Of a DNA stretch of 64,000 bases, positions 9,269 to 18,937 are shown in pieces. The notes below the pieces were generated by a model. The model was not told the DNA's origin, made no database searches, and saw only the letters and a list, made by a program, of their open reading frames with translations. Position 1 is the first letter of the stretch, and each line of letters starts with the position of its first letter. Where the stretch lies: the NCBI GenBank assembly GCA_910588125.1, contig CAJUPI010000008.1, positions 1 to 64,000 of the forward strand. The letters run 5' to 3'. This stretch comes from an uncultured Lachnospiraceae bacterium (lineage in GTDB: Bacteria; Bacillota; Clostridia; Lachnospirales; Lachnospiraceae). The translations under genes and the position numbers were made by a program.

Positions 9269-9938
9269 AAGAAACCTTCCTTTCTACCAGCACTGCCACC
9301 TTGGAAAGAACGGTACATACCGCCAGATAAAAGGCGGCGACCACCAGCCAGATTGCCATCACCCGCGAAGCCGAATTCGCTGCAATGATCTTGCCGTTTT
9401 GTGTCAGCTCCCGAATTCCGATGACGGAAATCAATGAGGTATCCTTCATGGAAATAATAAATTGATTGATGATGGATGGAAGCATCGTGCGGAAAGCCTG
9501 CGGCAGAATCACCTTGCTCATGGCCTTTTTATATGGCAGCCCCAGGCTGCGCGCCGCTTCCATCTGGCCTTTGTCCACTGCTTCAATCCCGCCGCGAATG
9601 ATCTCCGCCATATAAGCACCGGCATTCAGGCTGAGTGTCACCGCGCCTGCCGTAAAATTACCGCCGATATCGCCCCAGGAAAAACCATAGGGACGCAACA
9701 CCTGGCTCAGTCCATAAAAGATAATCATCACCTGTACCATCAACGGCGTCCCCCGGATGATATCAATATACAGATTAGCGATCATCTTGAGCGGAAGGAT
9801 CCCGGACACCTTGAAAAGTCCAAAAATCACTCCCAGAACCGTCGCACAAATCAGCGAAATCGCCGTCAGCTTCACGGTCTCTCCCAGCGCTATGCAGAAA
9901 GAAGGAAAATATTGTACAAGTACCTCGACAAAAGCCAT
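9258..9938 (-). CDS. Polar amino-acid ABC transporter permease
   Basis: A 226-residue inner-membrane permease of the His/Glu/Gln/Arg transporter family, with about five membrane segments and the cytoplasmic EAA loop ([13 protein letters not shown]) that docks to the ATPase. Only one permease gene is present, so it probably works as a homodimer. Its 3' end overlaps the ATPase start. Confidence 0.95.
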   Translation of the reverse strand: MAFVEVLVQYFPSFCIALGETVKLTAISLICATVLGVIFGLFKVSGILPLKMIANLYIDIIRGTPLMVQVMIIFYGLSQVLRPYGFSWGDIGGNFTAGAVTLSLNAGAYMAEIIRGGIEAVDKGQMEAARSLGLPYKKAMSKVILPQAFRTMLPSIINQFIISMKDTSLISVIGIRELTQNGKIIAANSASRVMAIWLVVAAFYLAVCTVLSKVAVLVERKVSYGK

Positions 9939-9975
9939 TTTACCATCACCCTTTTTCTAAGTCTTTTAAAATACC

Positions 9976-10836
9976 TTATTTGGAAATATAGGTATTCAGA
10001 ATCTCATCATACTTTCCGCTGTCCTTCATGTTCTTAAGGCCGGCATCGAACATTTCCAGCAATTCCGTATTCTGGCCCTTCAGTACCGCAAAGCCGTAAG
10101 AATTGCCATGTTCCATCTCCAGTGGCATTTTGAAAGCCGTACCGCGGGAAATCTCATAGCCCAGTACGGGATAATCTTCAAAACAAGCTACCGAATTACC
10201 GGCCAGTACATCCTGGTACATGCTGGAAGAATCCTCAAACTGCATGATAGTAAAACCATACTGATCGGCAATCGACTCAGCAAAAGTACAGCCCTCCGTA
10301 CCGATCTTGGCGGCAACTGTCTTTCCATTCAAGTCCTCATAGGAAGCAATGTCTGAATCTGCATTGACAGCCATACCCACGCCAGAATCATAATACGGTT
10401 CGGAGAAGTCATATTTTTCCTTTCTGGCATCCGTGATAGACATTCCGGCAATCACAGCGTCGTACTCGCCAGCCTCTAAGCCCGTTGTTGCCGCAGAAAA
10501 GCCGGCCACCACCAGCTCATACTCAAACCCCTGATCCTCGGCAATCGCTTTCAGAAGATCCAAGTCAATCCCCACCATCTCGCCTTTGTCATTCTCAAAC
10601 TCAAAAGGCGCAAAGGTTGTGTCGGTTGCAATTTTATATACTTTAGCCGCGCTGTCCGCCGTGTTTTCAGCCGCGCCGCTCTCAGCCGCCGTGGTAGCTG
10701 CCGTCTCTTCATTAGCTGTCGTATCCGCCGCCGTGGTAGCTGCTGTTGTAGTATCATTGGTGCTGTTTCCTCCACATGCGCTTAAGGATGCTGCCATCAG
10801 GGTAGCCATGGTTAATGCCATCATTTTCCTCTTCAT
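9976..10836 (-). CDS. Amino-acid ABC transporter substrate-binding lipoprotein
   Basis: Solute-binding protein of 286 residues, type 3 (polar amino acid) family. It has a signal peptide ending in a lipobox (LSAC) and a Thr/Ala-rich linker of about 45 residues that would tether the domain away from the membrane. The binding domain starts at YKIATDTTFAPFEF, the usual opening of this family. Ligand specificity is not decidable by eye. An ATG with GGAGGAAT upstream sets the start. Transcription begins at a strong promoter about 95 bases upstream and passes through a leader with two hairpins. Confidence 0.95.
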   Translation of the reverse strand: MKRKMMALTMATLMAASLSACGGNSTNDTTTAATTAADTTANEETAATTAAESGAAENTADSAAKVYKIATDTTFAPFEFENDKGEMVGIDLDLLKAIAEDQGFEYELVVAGFSAATTGLEAGEYDAVIAGMSITDARKEKYDFSEPYYDSGVGMAVNADSDIASYEDLNGKTVAAKIGTEGCTFAESIADQYGFTIMQFEDSSSMYQDVLAGNSVACFEDYPVLGYEISRGTAFKMPLEMEHGNSYGFAVLKGQNTELLEMFDAGLKNMKDSGKYDEILNTYISK

Positions 10837-10863
10837 AATTATTCCTCCTCATAAAAATTGAAT

Positions 10864-10924
10864 ACAAAAAGGACAACGCAAACAGAAGCGATGTCCCCTT
10901 TGACTAATGGCTCGCATAAGCCAT
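10864..10924 (-). promoter_or_regulatory. Leader with hairpin and terminator-like stem (possible attenuator)
   Basis: The 5' leader of the binding-protein transcript contains a perfect 6-bp hairpin (ATGGCT at 10919-10924, AGCCAT at 10907-10912), then a second stem, GGGGACA pairing with TGTCC (10871-10897), followed by TTTTTG before the ribosome binding site. The second stem has the form of a Rho-independent terminator, placed between promoter and gene. I do not recognise a known riboswitch or T-box (no conserved T-box motif seen). Confidence 0.5.
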
Positions 10925-10931
10925 GGAAATG

Positions 10932-10960
10932 ATTCTAGCACAACTCCTTATTAAAGTCAA
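10932..10960 (-). promoter_or_regulatory. Strong sigma-A-type promoter of the amino-acid ABC operon
   Basis: TTGACT (10955-10960), exactly 17 bp, TAGAAT (10932-10937) on the minus strand. It lies about 95 bases upstream of the binding-protein start. Confidence 0.75.
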
Positions 10961-11045
10961 GCAATTGTTATTGGTACAACCAAAACATTGTTGCTGATTG
11001 CAAAGTCTTACTCTCCTGCATAATCCGTTTTCGCTTCTCTTTCTC

Positions 11046-11966
11046 TTATAATAAAATCATCAAAGCTCCGGTGATCATGATAATACTGATTACAATGGAC
11101 AATGAATTGACTGCACTGGCCATCTCTACATCACCGCCTACTTTTCCGGTAAAGGCAGGTGCTACCGAAGAAACCGGGCCGAGCGCGATCAATGCGATTG
11201 CCTGACGGACTTCCAGCGCAAAGGGCAGGAAGAAATATGACGCCAACGCCATCAACACCCCCATGCCATAACGTAAAACCAAAATTTGAACGATCTTTGC
11301 CAGCTTTTCCCGCTCCATACGAATCTCAAATCCGATGCCAATCATCAAAAGTGCCAGGAAAGCATTGGCATTTCCTACCGTCCCGGCATAGGAAGTAATC
11401 AGCTCCGGCAAGGAAATCCGGCAAACGGCAAATACCGTCATAATCAGATAGGCGTCAAATGGCAAAGAGGAAAATAAACTTTTCAGCACATTTTTTACTG
11501 AAGGGCGATCCCCGGTACCTGCTGCGATGGAAGCCATCGTATAGGTCACCCCGGTACACATTACCGCATTTCCGGCATCAAAGAGGCTGGTAGCCGCAAA
11601 TCCTACCGGACCCAGAAAGCTCTGAACAAATGGCAATGTAAAATTGCCGATATTATATCCCGACAGATTGATCATGCCAAATGCCCGATCCTGTCTGCTT
11701 CCTCTTAGATTTACCAAAAATCCGGCTATCACCATCAGCAAGTTGATTACCAAACCTACAACACACATAAACAGCAGCGAATTATCCATTGAAATCTTAC
11801 TGAAATTGGAAATAATTGCACAAGGCAGTGTAATACGGACAACAACCTTTGAAAACAGATAAAAATCATCAGGGTGAAAAAAGCCTTTCTTCTTCAATAT
11901 ATATCCCGTGACAATGATCAAAATAAATGCCACTGCCCGCGCCAGTACACTTGTAAGTCCAGTCAT
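11046..11966 (-). CDS. AEC family transporter (auxin efflux carrier-like permease)
   Basis: A 306-residue membrane protein with about ten hydrophobic helices, of the bacterial AEC/malonate-permease family (Mem_trans). Characterised members export or import small carboxylates such as malonate or malate. The substrate here is unknown. It lies 33 bp downstream of the exonuclease III gene on the same strand and may be co-transcribed with it. Confidence 0.88.
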   Translation of the reverse strand: MTGLTSVLARAVAFILIIVTGYILKKKGFFHPDDFYLFSKVVVRITLPCAIISNFSKISMDNSLLFMCVVGLVINLLMVIAGFLVNLRGSRQDRAFGMINLSGYNIGNFTLPFVQSFLGPVGFAATSLFDAGNAVMCTGVTYTMASIAAGTGDRPSVKNVLKSLFSSLPFDAYLIMTVFAVCRISLPELITSYAGTVGNANAFLALLMIGIGFEIRMEREKLAKIVQILVLRYGMGVLMALASYFFLPFALEVRQAIALIALGPVSSVAPAFTGKVGGDVEMASAVNSLSIVISIIMITGALMILL

Positions 11967-11999
11967 CGTTTTCTCCTTCGCAATCGTTAAGTATTCCTG

Positions 12000-12758
12000 T
12001 TATGATTTCAAAATCAGTTCTACCGGACAGTGATCGCTTCCTGTCTGCTCAGCCAGAATCCGGCTGTCCACAATCTGTCCTTCATATCCTTTTGAAACCA
12101 GAAAGTAATCAATTCGCCAGCCTGCATTCCGCTCCCGGGCTTTAAAGCGATAAGACCACCAGCTATACGCATTTTCCTGATCCGGATACAAATACCGGAA
12201 AGAATCCACAAAACCAGAGGCCAGAAGCTCTCTCATCTTTTCCCGCTCCTCATCGGAAAACCCGGCGTTTCCCCGGTTGTTTTTAGGGTTTTTCAAGTCG
12301 ATTTCCTCTTTTGCCACATTAAAATCCCCGGTTACTATAACCGGCTTTTTCTCCTTCAGCCTTCCCAAGTAGCCCCGAAAATCATCTTCCCACTGCATTC
12401 GGTAATCCAGACGGGCCAATTCATTTTGTGCATTGGGCACGTAAACATTGACCAGAAAATACTCCGGATACTCCAGAGTAATCGTTCGCCCTTCTGTATT
12501 ATGCCGATCCAGCCCCAGATCATTTTTCACTGACAGGGGTTTTTCCTTCGTAAGCACCAATGTCCCGGAATATCCCTTCTTCACAGCACTGTTCCAATAC
12601 CAATGATATTCCGGGAGTTCAAAATCTGCTTGCTCCGGTTGCATCTTCGTCTCCTGCAAACACAGCACATCCGGATCCTCCCGCTTTAAAAAATCCAGAA
12701 AGCCTTTATTCATACAGGCCCGCAGCCCATTTACATTCCAGGAATATAATCGCTTCAT
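12000..12758 (-). CDS. xth: Exodeoxyribonuclease III (AP endonuclease, Xth/ExoA family)
   Basis: Base-excision repair enzyme of 252 residues that cuts DNA at abasic sites and degrades 3' ends. Metal and catalytic motifs are visible in order: SWNVNGLRA, LCLQETKMQ (metal-binding Glu), GDFNVA, and GSDHCPV near the C-terminus with the catalytic Asp-His pair. The ATG at 12758 is used because it is 9 bases after GGAG; a GTG six bases upstream is too close to that site. Confidence 0.96.
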   Translation of the reverse strand: MKRLYSWNVNGLRACMNKGFLDFLKREDPDVLCLQETKMQPEQADFELPEYHWYWNSAVKKGYSGTLVLTKEKPLSVKNDLGLDRHNTEGRTITLEYPEYFLVNVYVPNAQNELARLDYRMQWEDDFRGYLGRLKEKKPVIVTGDFNVAKEEIDLKNPKNNRGNAGFSDEEREKMRELLASGFVDSFRYLYPDQENAYSWWSYRFKARERNAGWRIDYFLVSKGYEGQIVDSRILAEQTGSDHCPVELILKS

Positions 12759-12797
12759 ACACACTTACTCCTTTTTCCATATCAAAATATCAAAGCA

Positions 12798-13490
12798 TCA
12801 CCGACAGGCATCCACAAATCCCTGAAACAGCCGTTGTTGTGCCGGAACCCTTGTCATGTATTCCGGATGCCATTGAACGGCAAGGCTAAAGGGATAATCC
12901 TCCAGTTCCACTGCCTCGGGAAATCCTTCCGGGCTGTCAGCCGCAATCCAAAGCCCCTCTCCGACCGTATCCACTGCCTGATGATGCAGACTGTTCACCG
13001 TAGCAGCATCAGAACCCAAAAGCTGCGATATCAGGCTGTCCGGATCCAGCTCAATCGGATGAGTGGCCGAGAACCGATTCGGATAATCCATATGTGGATA
13101 CTCTTGTTTTAGCTTTAAATCCTGTATTAATGTCCCACCCAATACCACGTTCAAAAGCTGCATCCCCCGGCCAATACAAAACAGCGGCCTTTGGGCTGCC
13201 AGAACGATACGCAGTAGCTCCGGCTCATAGCCGTCCCTTGTACGATCTGGCTTTCCGCTTCCGATCTGAGAAGCCTGTCCATATAGCTCCGGCCAGATAT
13301 CCGGTCCGCCAGGAAACAAGAAGCCGGCACACCGGTTCAAAACAGATGCCATCCCCTCCTTTGACACATCCGGCTCCAGCAATTGTACGGTAGCCCCTGC
13401 CCGCCGCAGGCACCAGGTATATTTATATTGCTGATAGCGGCGAAAAAGGTCTTTTCCCATTACCGGCATCCCGATTGTTGGATACAGCAT
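12798..13490 (-). CDS. Class I glutamine amidotransferase-like (PuuD-type) protein with displaced nucleophile Cys
   Basis: A 230-residue protein of the peptidase C26 / gamma-glutamyl-GABA hydrolase family. FPGGPDI at 59-65 and the His-Glu pair in WHPEY (208-211) are present. The nucleophile elbow, normally G-I-C-R-G-M-Q, reads C-I-G-R-G-M-Q here (C105, G107): Cys and Gly are exchanged, so the catalytic Cys position holds Gly. Activity is therefore doubtful, unless C105 substitutes. It lies between the hybrid kinase and xth, all on one strand with gaps of 30-40 bp. Confidence 0.85.
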   Translation of the reverse strand: MLYPTIGMPVMGKDLFRRYQQYKYTWCLRRAGATVQLLEPDVSKEGMASVLNRCAGFLFPGGPDIWPELYGQASQIGSGKPDRTRDGYEPELLRIVLAAQRPLFCIGRGMQLLNVVLGGTLIQDLKLKQEYPHMDYPNRFSATHPIELDPDSLISQLLGSDAATVNSLHHQAVDTVGEGLWIAADSPEGFPEAVELEDYPFSLAVQWHPEYMTRVPAQQRLFQGFVDACR

Positions 13491-13522
13491 AATATCTTAT
13501 CCTTTCTTGTTGCTAATCATAA

Positions 13523-16500
13523 CTATTTTAATACATCTGTCAAAAGTTCTATTAGCTTCGGTATATCAATCGGCTTTGCGATATGTCCATTCATTCCTGC
13601 TGCAAAAGCCGATTTCTTGTCTTCATCAAAAGCATTGGCAGTCATAGCAATAATCGGAATGTCCGAGAGTCCGGGCTTGTTCAATGCCCTTATCTGTTTT
13701 GTCGCCTCATAGCCGTTCAAAATCGGCATCTGGATATCCATCAAGATCAGATCGTAACAGCCCGGCTCTGACGTTTTTATCTTTTCCACTGCCACAACAC
13801 CATCGTCCGCCACATCCATAAGAAATCCTTCTTCCTGCAAAATCTCCACGGCAATCTCCTGGTTCAGTTCATTGTCCTCCACCAGAAGGATCCTCTTTCC
13901 TTTAAAAGACATGTTTTCTTTATTGATTGTATGTTCCATGCTTTGAACCGTAAAGGGGGATTCCAGGATTTCCCGCAGCTCAGAAAGGAAGATCGGCTTG
14001 GAGCAGAAAGCGGTAACTCCTGCCTTTTTAGCCTCTTCTTCAATATCCGACCAGTCGTAGGCTGTCAGAATAATAATAGGTATTTCATCTCCAATCATTC
14101 CACGGATGCGCCTGACTACCTCAATTCCATTCATATCCGGCATCAGCCAGTCTATGATATAAGCGGCATAACTGTCATTCTGCTCCTTGGCAAGCTTGGC
14201 CCGGAGCACAGCCTCTTTGCCGGAGGTCGTCCAATCCGGTCTCATCCCAATCGTAGAAAGCATCTTGGTAACACTGGAACAAGTATTAAAATCATCATCT
14301 GCCACCAAAGCCCGAAACCCTTTTAGCTCCGGAATTTCATCCTGTCTTACCGGACCGGAGCAGATTCGAAACTGCAAAGATACCGTGAAGGTGCTTCCTT
14401 TCCCCTCTTCGCTCTTCACAGTGATGGTGCCGCCCATCATATCTACGATATTTTTAGTGATTGCCATTCCCAGGCCAGTCCCCTGGATTCCGCTGATGGT
14501 ACTGGTTTTTTCCCGTTCAAAAGGTTCAAAAACATGCTCTAAAAACTCCCTGCTCATGCCTATTCCCGTATCTTTTATCTGGAAATCATAAGATGCAAAG
14601 CCCTCCGGTGCATTTTCCTTTTGCAAAATGCGGACACTGACAATCCCTCCGGGCTTCGTGAATTTCATCGCATTGCTCAAAAGATTCAAAAGAATTTGGT
14701 TCAGCCTTAGCTTATCACACAAAACATGTTCATTCACTACGTCTACCGTATCGATATAAAATTCCAGCTGCCTGGATGTAATATCTGTCTGGACAATCGT
14801 CTTTAAATCATGCATAATCTCCGGAAGCGAAGCTTCCTTTTCTTCAATCTTCACCTTCCCGCTTTCGATGCGGCTCATATCCAGCACGTCATTGATCAGG
14901 CTTAAAAGATGATTGCTGGATGTAGTGATTTTCGACAAATAGTCCCGGACCTGTTCCGTATTTTCAATATGAGTTGCTGCCAGAGACGTAAAACCAATGA
15001 TCGCATTCATCGGAGTACGGATATCATGGGACATATTATTGAGAAACGTAGTTTTTGCTTTATTGGCATGCTGAGCTGCCGCAAGAGCATCCTCCAGATC
15101 GATTTTCTGCTTTTGCAGCTGTTTTTCCATCTTCCGCTCATCGTCAATGTCTAGAAAAAGTCCGACAAACATAACCGGCGATCCATCTTCCCGTCTGGAC
15201 AAACGGCCGGCCGCATGGAACCACCGCCATCCTGCATGTCTGGTAAGAAGACGATATTCCACATCATACGTTTTCTCATTGGTATAATCATATACCGTAT
15301 CCCAATATTCCTTCAGCGTCCGTTCTTTATCCTCCTCGTGCAACAAATCGGACCAGGCTTCCATACGGTTGGGAAAATCCTCTTCATTGTTGTATCCCAC
15401 CATTTTCCGAAAAACATCAGACCAGGTACAGGAGATAATCTCTGCATTGGTATTGAATTCCATACTCCAGAGGCCTGAGCCCATGGCATCATGAATATTA
15501 TTCATGGCTGTCCGCTCTCTCTCAATCTGGTCGTATGCTGCCCTTATCCGATTGCCGTCCGCTTTTTCCTGCTCTAAAAGAAATTTTGCATTTTTTCTGG
15601 ACTGATGAATCAGCAGAGAAAACACTACCAACATTACCAGCACAGTTATGACAATTTGTATAATGCTGCGTTCCATCATATCGGAGCTGATAGAGCTGAT
15701 TTGCTCACTGATGACATTATTCCGAATCAAAATAGTCAGCATCCAATTGGTTCCCTCTATGGGAACATAACATAATTCTTCCTCTGCCCCTTGATATTGG
15801 AAGGATATTTGGCCTGGCCTGCCATTGGCAAAATCATCGCTGAGCCTTTCATGGCTGGAGCCCGCCTTCATTTCCGCCTCTTTCAGCTCAGAAAGCAAAT
15901 TCTTTCCTGCCGTAAGATAGCCAAAGCTGTCATTGGTCAGACTCTCACCATTGCGATAATATAAATTGCAATAAGTTTCATTGTCATTCGTTTGCAGGGT
16001 CAATGAACTCAACATTTCACTGATATTGATCTGGATAAAACATATTTTGATCCGAACCCCCTGAAAAAAGATGTCTTCAACCGGCATGGCAAGAATAACC
16101 TGCTTTTTTGCCCCATAAAGGTTCTGCGTGTAGATCTCTGGTTCTTTAAGTTCTTCGGGAAGGAAAGCATATTCGTTTACATATGAGGCTGAACTATGCT
16201 GGGTATAGACAATCCCATTCTCATCTACCAGTGCAAACCGGTCCACTCCATAAAGCTTTTTGATTCTCCCCAGAAATTGGCGTAAGCTTTCCTGAGATTC
16301 CAAATCGGACGGCTCTAAAACATCCAGGGCATTTTTCATATAGGCAAGATGGGTTTTCAGTTCTTCCGAAACCACCTGTGCTCTTCGTCCGGCCAGTTCC
16401 TCCAGATAAAATTCACTGACTCTGCTCACCGCCTGGGCAGTGCCGGCTCTTGCCTTATTTGATGCCCATATTGTCGTCATAAGAAGAATCGCCGCAATGA

Positions 16501-16582
16501 TTCCCCCTCCCAACAGCGCAAACACAACAGCCCGTTTTCTCTGTTGATTTTCTTTCATTCCATGAATCCCTGATCCACTCAT
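13523..16582 (-). CDS. Hybrid sensor histidine kinase with two receiver domains
   Basis: A 1019-residue membrane sensor. Transmembrane segments lie near residues 18-40 and 307-327 and bracket an extracellular sensor domain of about 265 residues. Then come a PAS domain (about 355-485), HisKA with phospho-acceptor H519 (in NNMSHDIRTP), HATPase_c with DTGIGM and GTGLGMAI, and two receiver domains whose phospho-acceptors should be D811 (IIDWLMPD) and D949 (LMDIQMP). No DNA-binding output is fused and no separate regulator is adjacent, so its output is unknown. The GATase-like gene follows 32 bp downstream. ATG start with AGGAGTAG upstream. Confidence 0.95.
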   Translation of the reverse strand: MSGSGIHGMKENQQRKRAVVFALLGGGIIAAILLMTTIWASNKARAGTAQAVSRVSEFYLEELAGRRAQVVSEELKTHLAYMKNALDVLEPSDLESQESLRQFLGRIKKLYGVDRFALVDENGIVYTQHSSASYVNEYAFLPEELKEPEIYTQNLYGAKKQVILAMPVEDIFFQGVRIKICFIQINISEMLSSLTLQTNDNETYCNLYYRNGESLTNDSFGYLTAGKNLLSELKEAEMKAGSSHERLSDDFANGRPGQISFQYQGAEEELCYVPIEGTNWMLTILIRNNVISEQISSISSDMMERSIIQIVITVLVMLVVFSLLIHQSRKNAKFLLEQEKADGNRIRAAYDQIERERTAMNNIHDAMGSGLWSMEFNTNAEIISCTWSDVFRKMVGYNNEEDFPNRMEAWSDLLHEEDKERTLKEYWDTVYDYTNEKTYDVEYRLLTRHAGWRWFHAAGRLSRREDGSPVMFVGLFLDIDDERKMEKQLQKQKIDLEDALAAAQHANKAKTTFLNNMSHDIRTPMNAIIGFTSLAATHIENTEQVRDYLSKITTSSNHLLSLINDVLDMSRIESGKVKIEEKEASLPEIMHDLKTIVQTDITSRQLEFYIDTVDVVNEHVLCDKLRLNQILLNLLSNAMKFTKPGGIVSVRILQKENAPEGFASYDFQIKDTGIGMSREFLEHVFEPFEREKTSTISGIQGTGLGMAITKNIVDMMGGTITVKSEEGKGSTFTVSLQFRICSGPVRQDEIPELKGFRALVADDDFNTCSSVTKMLSTIGMRPDWTTSGKEAVLRAKLAKEQNDSYAAYIIDWLMPDMNGIEVVRRIRGMIGDEIPIIILTAYDWSDIEEEAKKAGVTAFCSKPIFLSELREILESPFTVQSMEHTINKENMSFKGKRILLVEDNELNQEIAVEILQEEGFLMDVADDGVVAVEKIKTSEPGCYDLILMDIQMPILNGYEATKQIRALNKPGLSDIPIIAMTANAFDEDKKSAFAAGMNGHIAKPIDIPKLIELLTDVLK

Positions 16583-16669
16583 CTTCTACTCCTGCCATAT
16601 TTAATCGCTTTCCAATTGCAGCAGATATTATTTACCTACCATTATCTCATTGCTGCCAAATCTATTATC

Positions 16670-16698
16670 ATTCTACCATCTTACAAAATTTTTTTCAA
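16670..16698 (-). promoter_or_regulatory. Promoter of the hybrid kinase gene
   Basis: TTGAAA (16693-16698), 17 bp, TAGAAT (16670-16675) on the minus strand, immediately after the MATE stop codon and about 90 bases upstream of the kinase start. It separates the kinase transcript from the upstream MATE/SIR2 genes. Confidence 0.6.
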
Positions 16699-16702
16699 CC
16701 AA

Positions 16703-18055
16703 TCAGGCTATCGATGGCATTTTCCGTATTTCCCTAAAAATCTTTACAAAATAGATAATCTCTGCCGCTGCCGTCACCAACCAGGAAAAAACATACAAAA
16801 GATATAACGATTCTATGGTCCTAAAATAGGCAAATACCGTTCCTATCCACAGAATCCGAAAAACCGTCGATCCCGCTGTGACAATCAGCATTGGTACAAT
16901 CGTCTTACCCAATCCCCGGGAGGCTGCGATCGTACAATCCATAAATGCGCTGACACAGTATGACAATGCCATGACAGAAATCCGGCGGATTCCTGCATCT
17001 ATCACTGCCTGCTCATTCGTAAACAGGGATAGGAAGGAATATCGCAGCAGATAAATCCCTGCTCCTAAAATCAATCCCAGCATAAAGGAATAGAACAGGC
17101 AAATATAAAAGCTTTTTATGATCCTGTCACGTTTTTTTGCTCCTAAATTCTGGGCAATAAAACTGGTACACGCTGTATAAAAAGCCGCCATCATATCGTA
17201 TACCAGGGGATCCGAATTGGCGGCTGCTGAATTCCCTGCCACCATCACAGGATCAAAGTAATTGACACTGGCCTGTACAAACAGATTTGCCACAGCAAAC
17301 ATAGCATACTGAATCGCCGATGGGACACCGATTCTCAAAATTCGGCACAGCTTATCTTTGTCAACCTTGAGACAGCCCGGACGTAAGGAAAAAGTTTCCT
17401 GGCTATACAGTAAAAGGCGAAGCACCAATACCGCTGAAATATATTGAGAGATAATGCTGGCAATCGCCACGCCGCTTACTCCCATATGGCACACTATTAC
17501 AAAGAACAGATTCAACAGCACATTGATTACACCGGCAACGGTCAGATAATTTAATGGCCTTCTGGTATCTCCGGCCGCACTTAAAATCGCATTTCCGAAA
17601 TTAAACATGGCCAGCGCAGGTGTGCCCAACAAATAAATTCTCAAATAGCAGGTTGCCCCTTCCATCAGCTCTGTTTTCGTACGCATCAATGCCAGAACCG
17701 CATCCGCAAACAGAATCCCCAAAATCATGATCCCTATCCCTGCAAAAGCCAGCAAAATTGCCGCCGTATGAACCGTCTTTTTTACTTCCTCCGTGTTTTT
17801 GGCTCCGATGTAGAGAGCTGTCAGAGCACTTACTCCGCTGGATAAGCCTAACAGAATGCCTGTAAACAGAGTAATCAGGATACTGGTAGAGCCTACCGAC
17901 CCCAAGGCGATCGGACCGGCAAATTTTCCAACCACTGCCACGTCTGAAATGTTAAAAACAATCTGCAGAATGTTGGAAAACATCAGCGGCACGCTGAAAA
18001 CCATAATTTTTTTCCATAGCGAACCGGTACACATATCTATCTCATAGCTTTTCAT
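16703..18055 (-). CDS. MATE family efflux transporter
   Basis: A 450-residue multidrug and toxic compound extrusion protein with twelve membrane helices in two similar halves, the usual length. It exports cationic drugs or metabolites by sodium or proton antiport; the substrate is unknown. It starts 33 bp after the SIR2 stop on the same strand, so it may be read from the EndoQ-UvrD-SIR2 transcript, although functional linkage is unproven. Confidence 0.94.
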   Translation of the reverse strand: MKSYEIDMCTGSLWKKIMVFSVPLMFSNILQIVFNISDVAVVGKFAGPIALGSVGSTSILITLFTGILLGLSSGVSALTALYIGAKNTEEVKKTVHTAAILLAFAGIGIMILGILFADAVLALMRTKTELMEGATCYLRIYLLGTPALAMFNFGNAILSAAGDTRRPLNYLTVAGVINVLLNLFFVIVCHMGVSGVAIASIISQYISAVLVLRLLLYSQETFSLRPGCLKVDKDKLCRILRIGVPSAIQYAMFAVANLFVQASVNYFDPVMVAGNSAAANSDPLVYDMMAAFYTACTSFIAQNLGAKKRDRIIKSFYICLFYSFMLGLILGAGIYLLRYSFLSLFTNEQAVIDAGIRRISVMALSYCVSAFMDCTIAASRGLGKTIVPMLIVTAGSTVFRILWIGTVFAYFRTIESLYLLYVFSWLVTAAAEIIYFVKIFREIRKMPSIA

Positions 18056-18088
18056 TTTGTATAGGATTCCTTTTGTATTTTCTTTCTG

Positions 18089-18937
18089 TTACATTCCAAA
18101 TAATAATTCCAGGACTGCATATGTCTTGCGCCCCAATTCTTCGGAAAGCCGGATATCTTTTGCACGGATATCCACCTCCGGGGGAAGCTGATACAAATCT
18201 ATCACTTCCAGCCCCTTTCCCTCATAATATTTCCGCAGATAGTCTTTTCCCGCATGGCGGCTGCTGGAAAGAAAATAATTGTGATGCATCTCCTGTTTTA
18301 CCTGCATCTCCTGGGCAATGTAATCAATCCAGCTGACAAATGTTTTCAGATTATAATCATTAAGAGAATAACCGACAAACAAGAACACATGATCAATCAG
18401 CAAAGATTTTAAAAGAGTCTCCATCAACCGATGGGTATGGGAATAATGCAGGTAGTCATCCTCCTTAAATACCATCTTTTCCGGCTGGCAGATATCTCCG
18501 TGAAGCTTTAAAAGATAATGGGCAGAAATACCAGTCAACAGATCCCGATCCTCCCGGATAATCTCATAGCCATGAGCCACCTGATCCAGAAGCGTGTCAA
18601 AATTGGTAGTAACAATATGTTTTGGATGAAGCGATACAATCAGCTGATCGAGCAAATTAGGACGGATATCTTTTGGTATCATGGACTGGATCAAGGAATA
18701 GTAAGACGCATGATTTTCACTTTCATCCAGACAGTAATAGTATTGGGGAATTCTGATATATTCTTCTGTAGCCAGGCGTCCTTTTGTAGAATAACCAATC
18801 TCCCTGGCAAACACCTGAACGATCTGTCCCCAGGTAGGAAGCCCTGAATTTTTCGATACTCCAGCTCCCACAAAGATTACCAGCTTCTCCCGGCTTAAAG
18901 CCAGTGACAAGTCTTTAATCATCTCATAAAAAGTCAT
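18089..18937 (-). CDS. SIR2-like (SIR2_2) NAD-binding protein
   Basis: A 282-residue stand-alone SIR2-fold protein. Motifs in order are the NAD-binding GAGVS at 24-28 with GLPTW, TTNFD at 110-114 (catalytic Asn), KLHGD at 144-148 (catalytic His146) and FVGYSLND at 187-194. Only two Cys residues are present, so the Cys4 zinc site of protein deacetylases is missing. This fits the SIR2 proteins that act as NAD hydrolases in anti-phage systems such as Thoeris ThsA or DSR, rather than a CobB-type deacetylase. Its ATG overlaps the helicase stop (ATGA), with AAGGGG upstream, so it is translationally coupled to the helicase. Enzymatic role and any defence function are inference. Confidence 0.88.
   Translation of the reverse strand: MTFYEMIKDLSLALSREKLVIFVGAGVSKNSGLPTWGQIVQVFAREIGYSTKGRLATEEYIRIPQYYYCLDESENHASYYSLIQSMIPKDIRPNLLDQLIVSLHPKHIVTTNFDTLLDQVAHGYEIIREDRDLLTGISAHYLLKLHGDICQPEKMVFKEDDYLHYSHTHRLMETLLKSLLIDHVFLFVGYSLNDYNLKTFVSWIDYIAQEMQVKQEMHHNYFLSSSRHAGKDYLRKYYEGKGLEVIDLYQLPPEVDIRAKDIRLSEELGRKTYAVLELLFGM

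Noticed and set aside
18089..18937. SIR2 protein as a CobB-type protein deacetylase
   Set aside because: Only two cysteines are present, so the Cys4 zinc site is missing. The motif pattern is that of SIR2_2 proteins.
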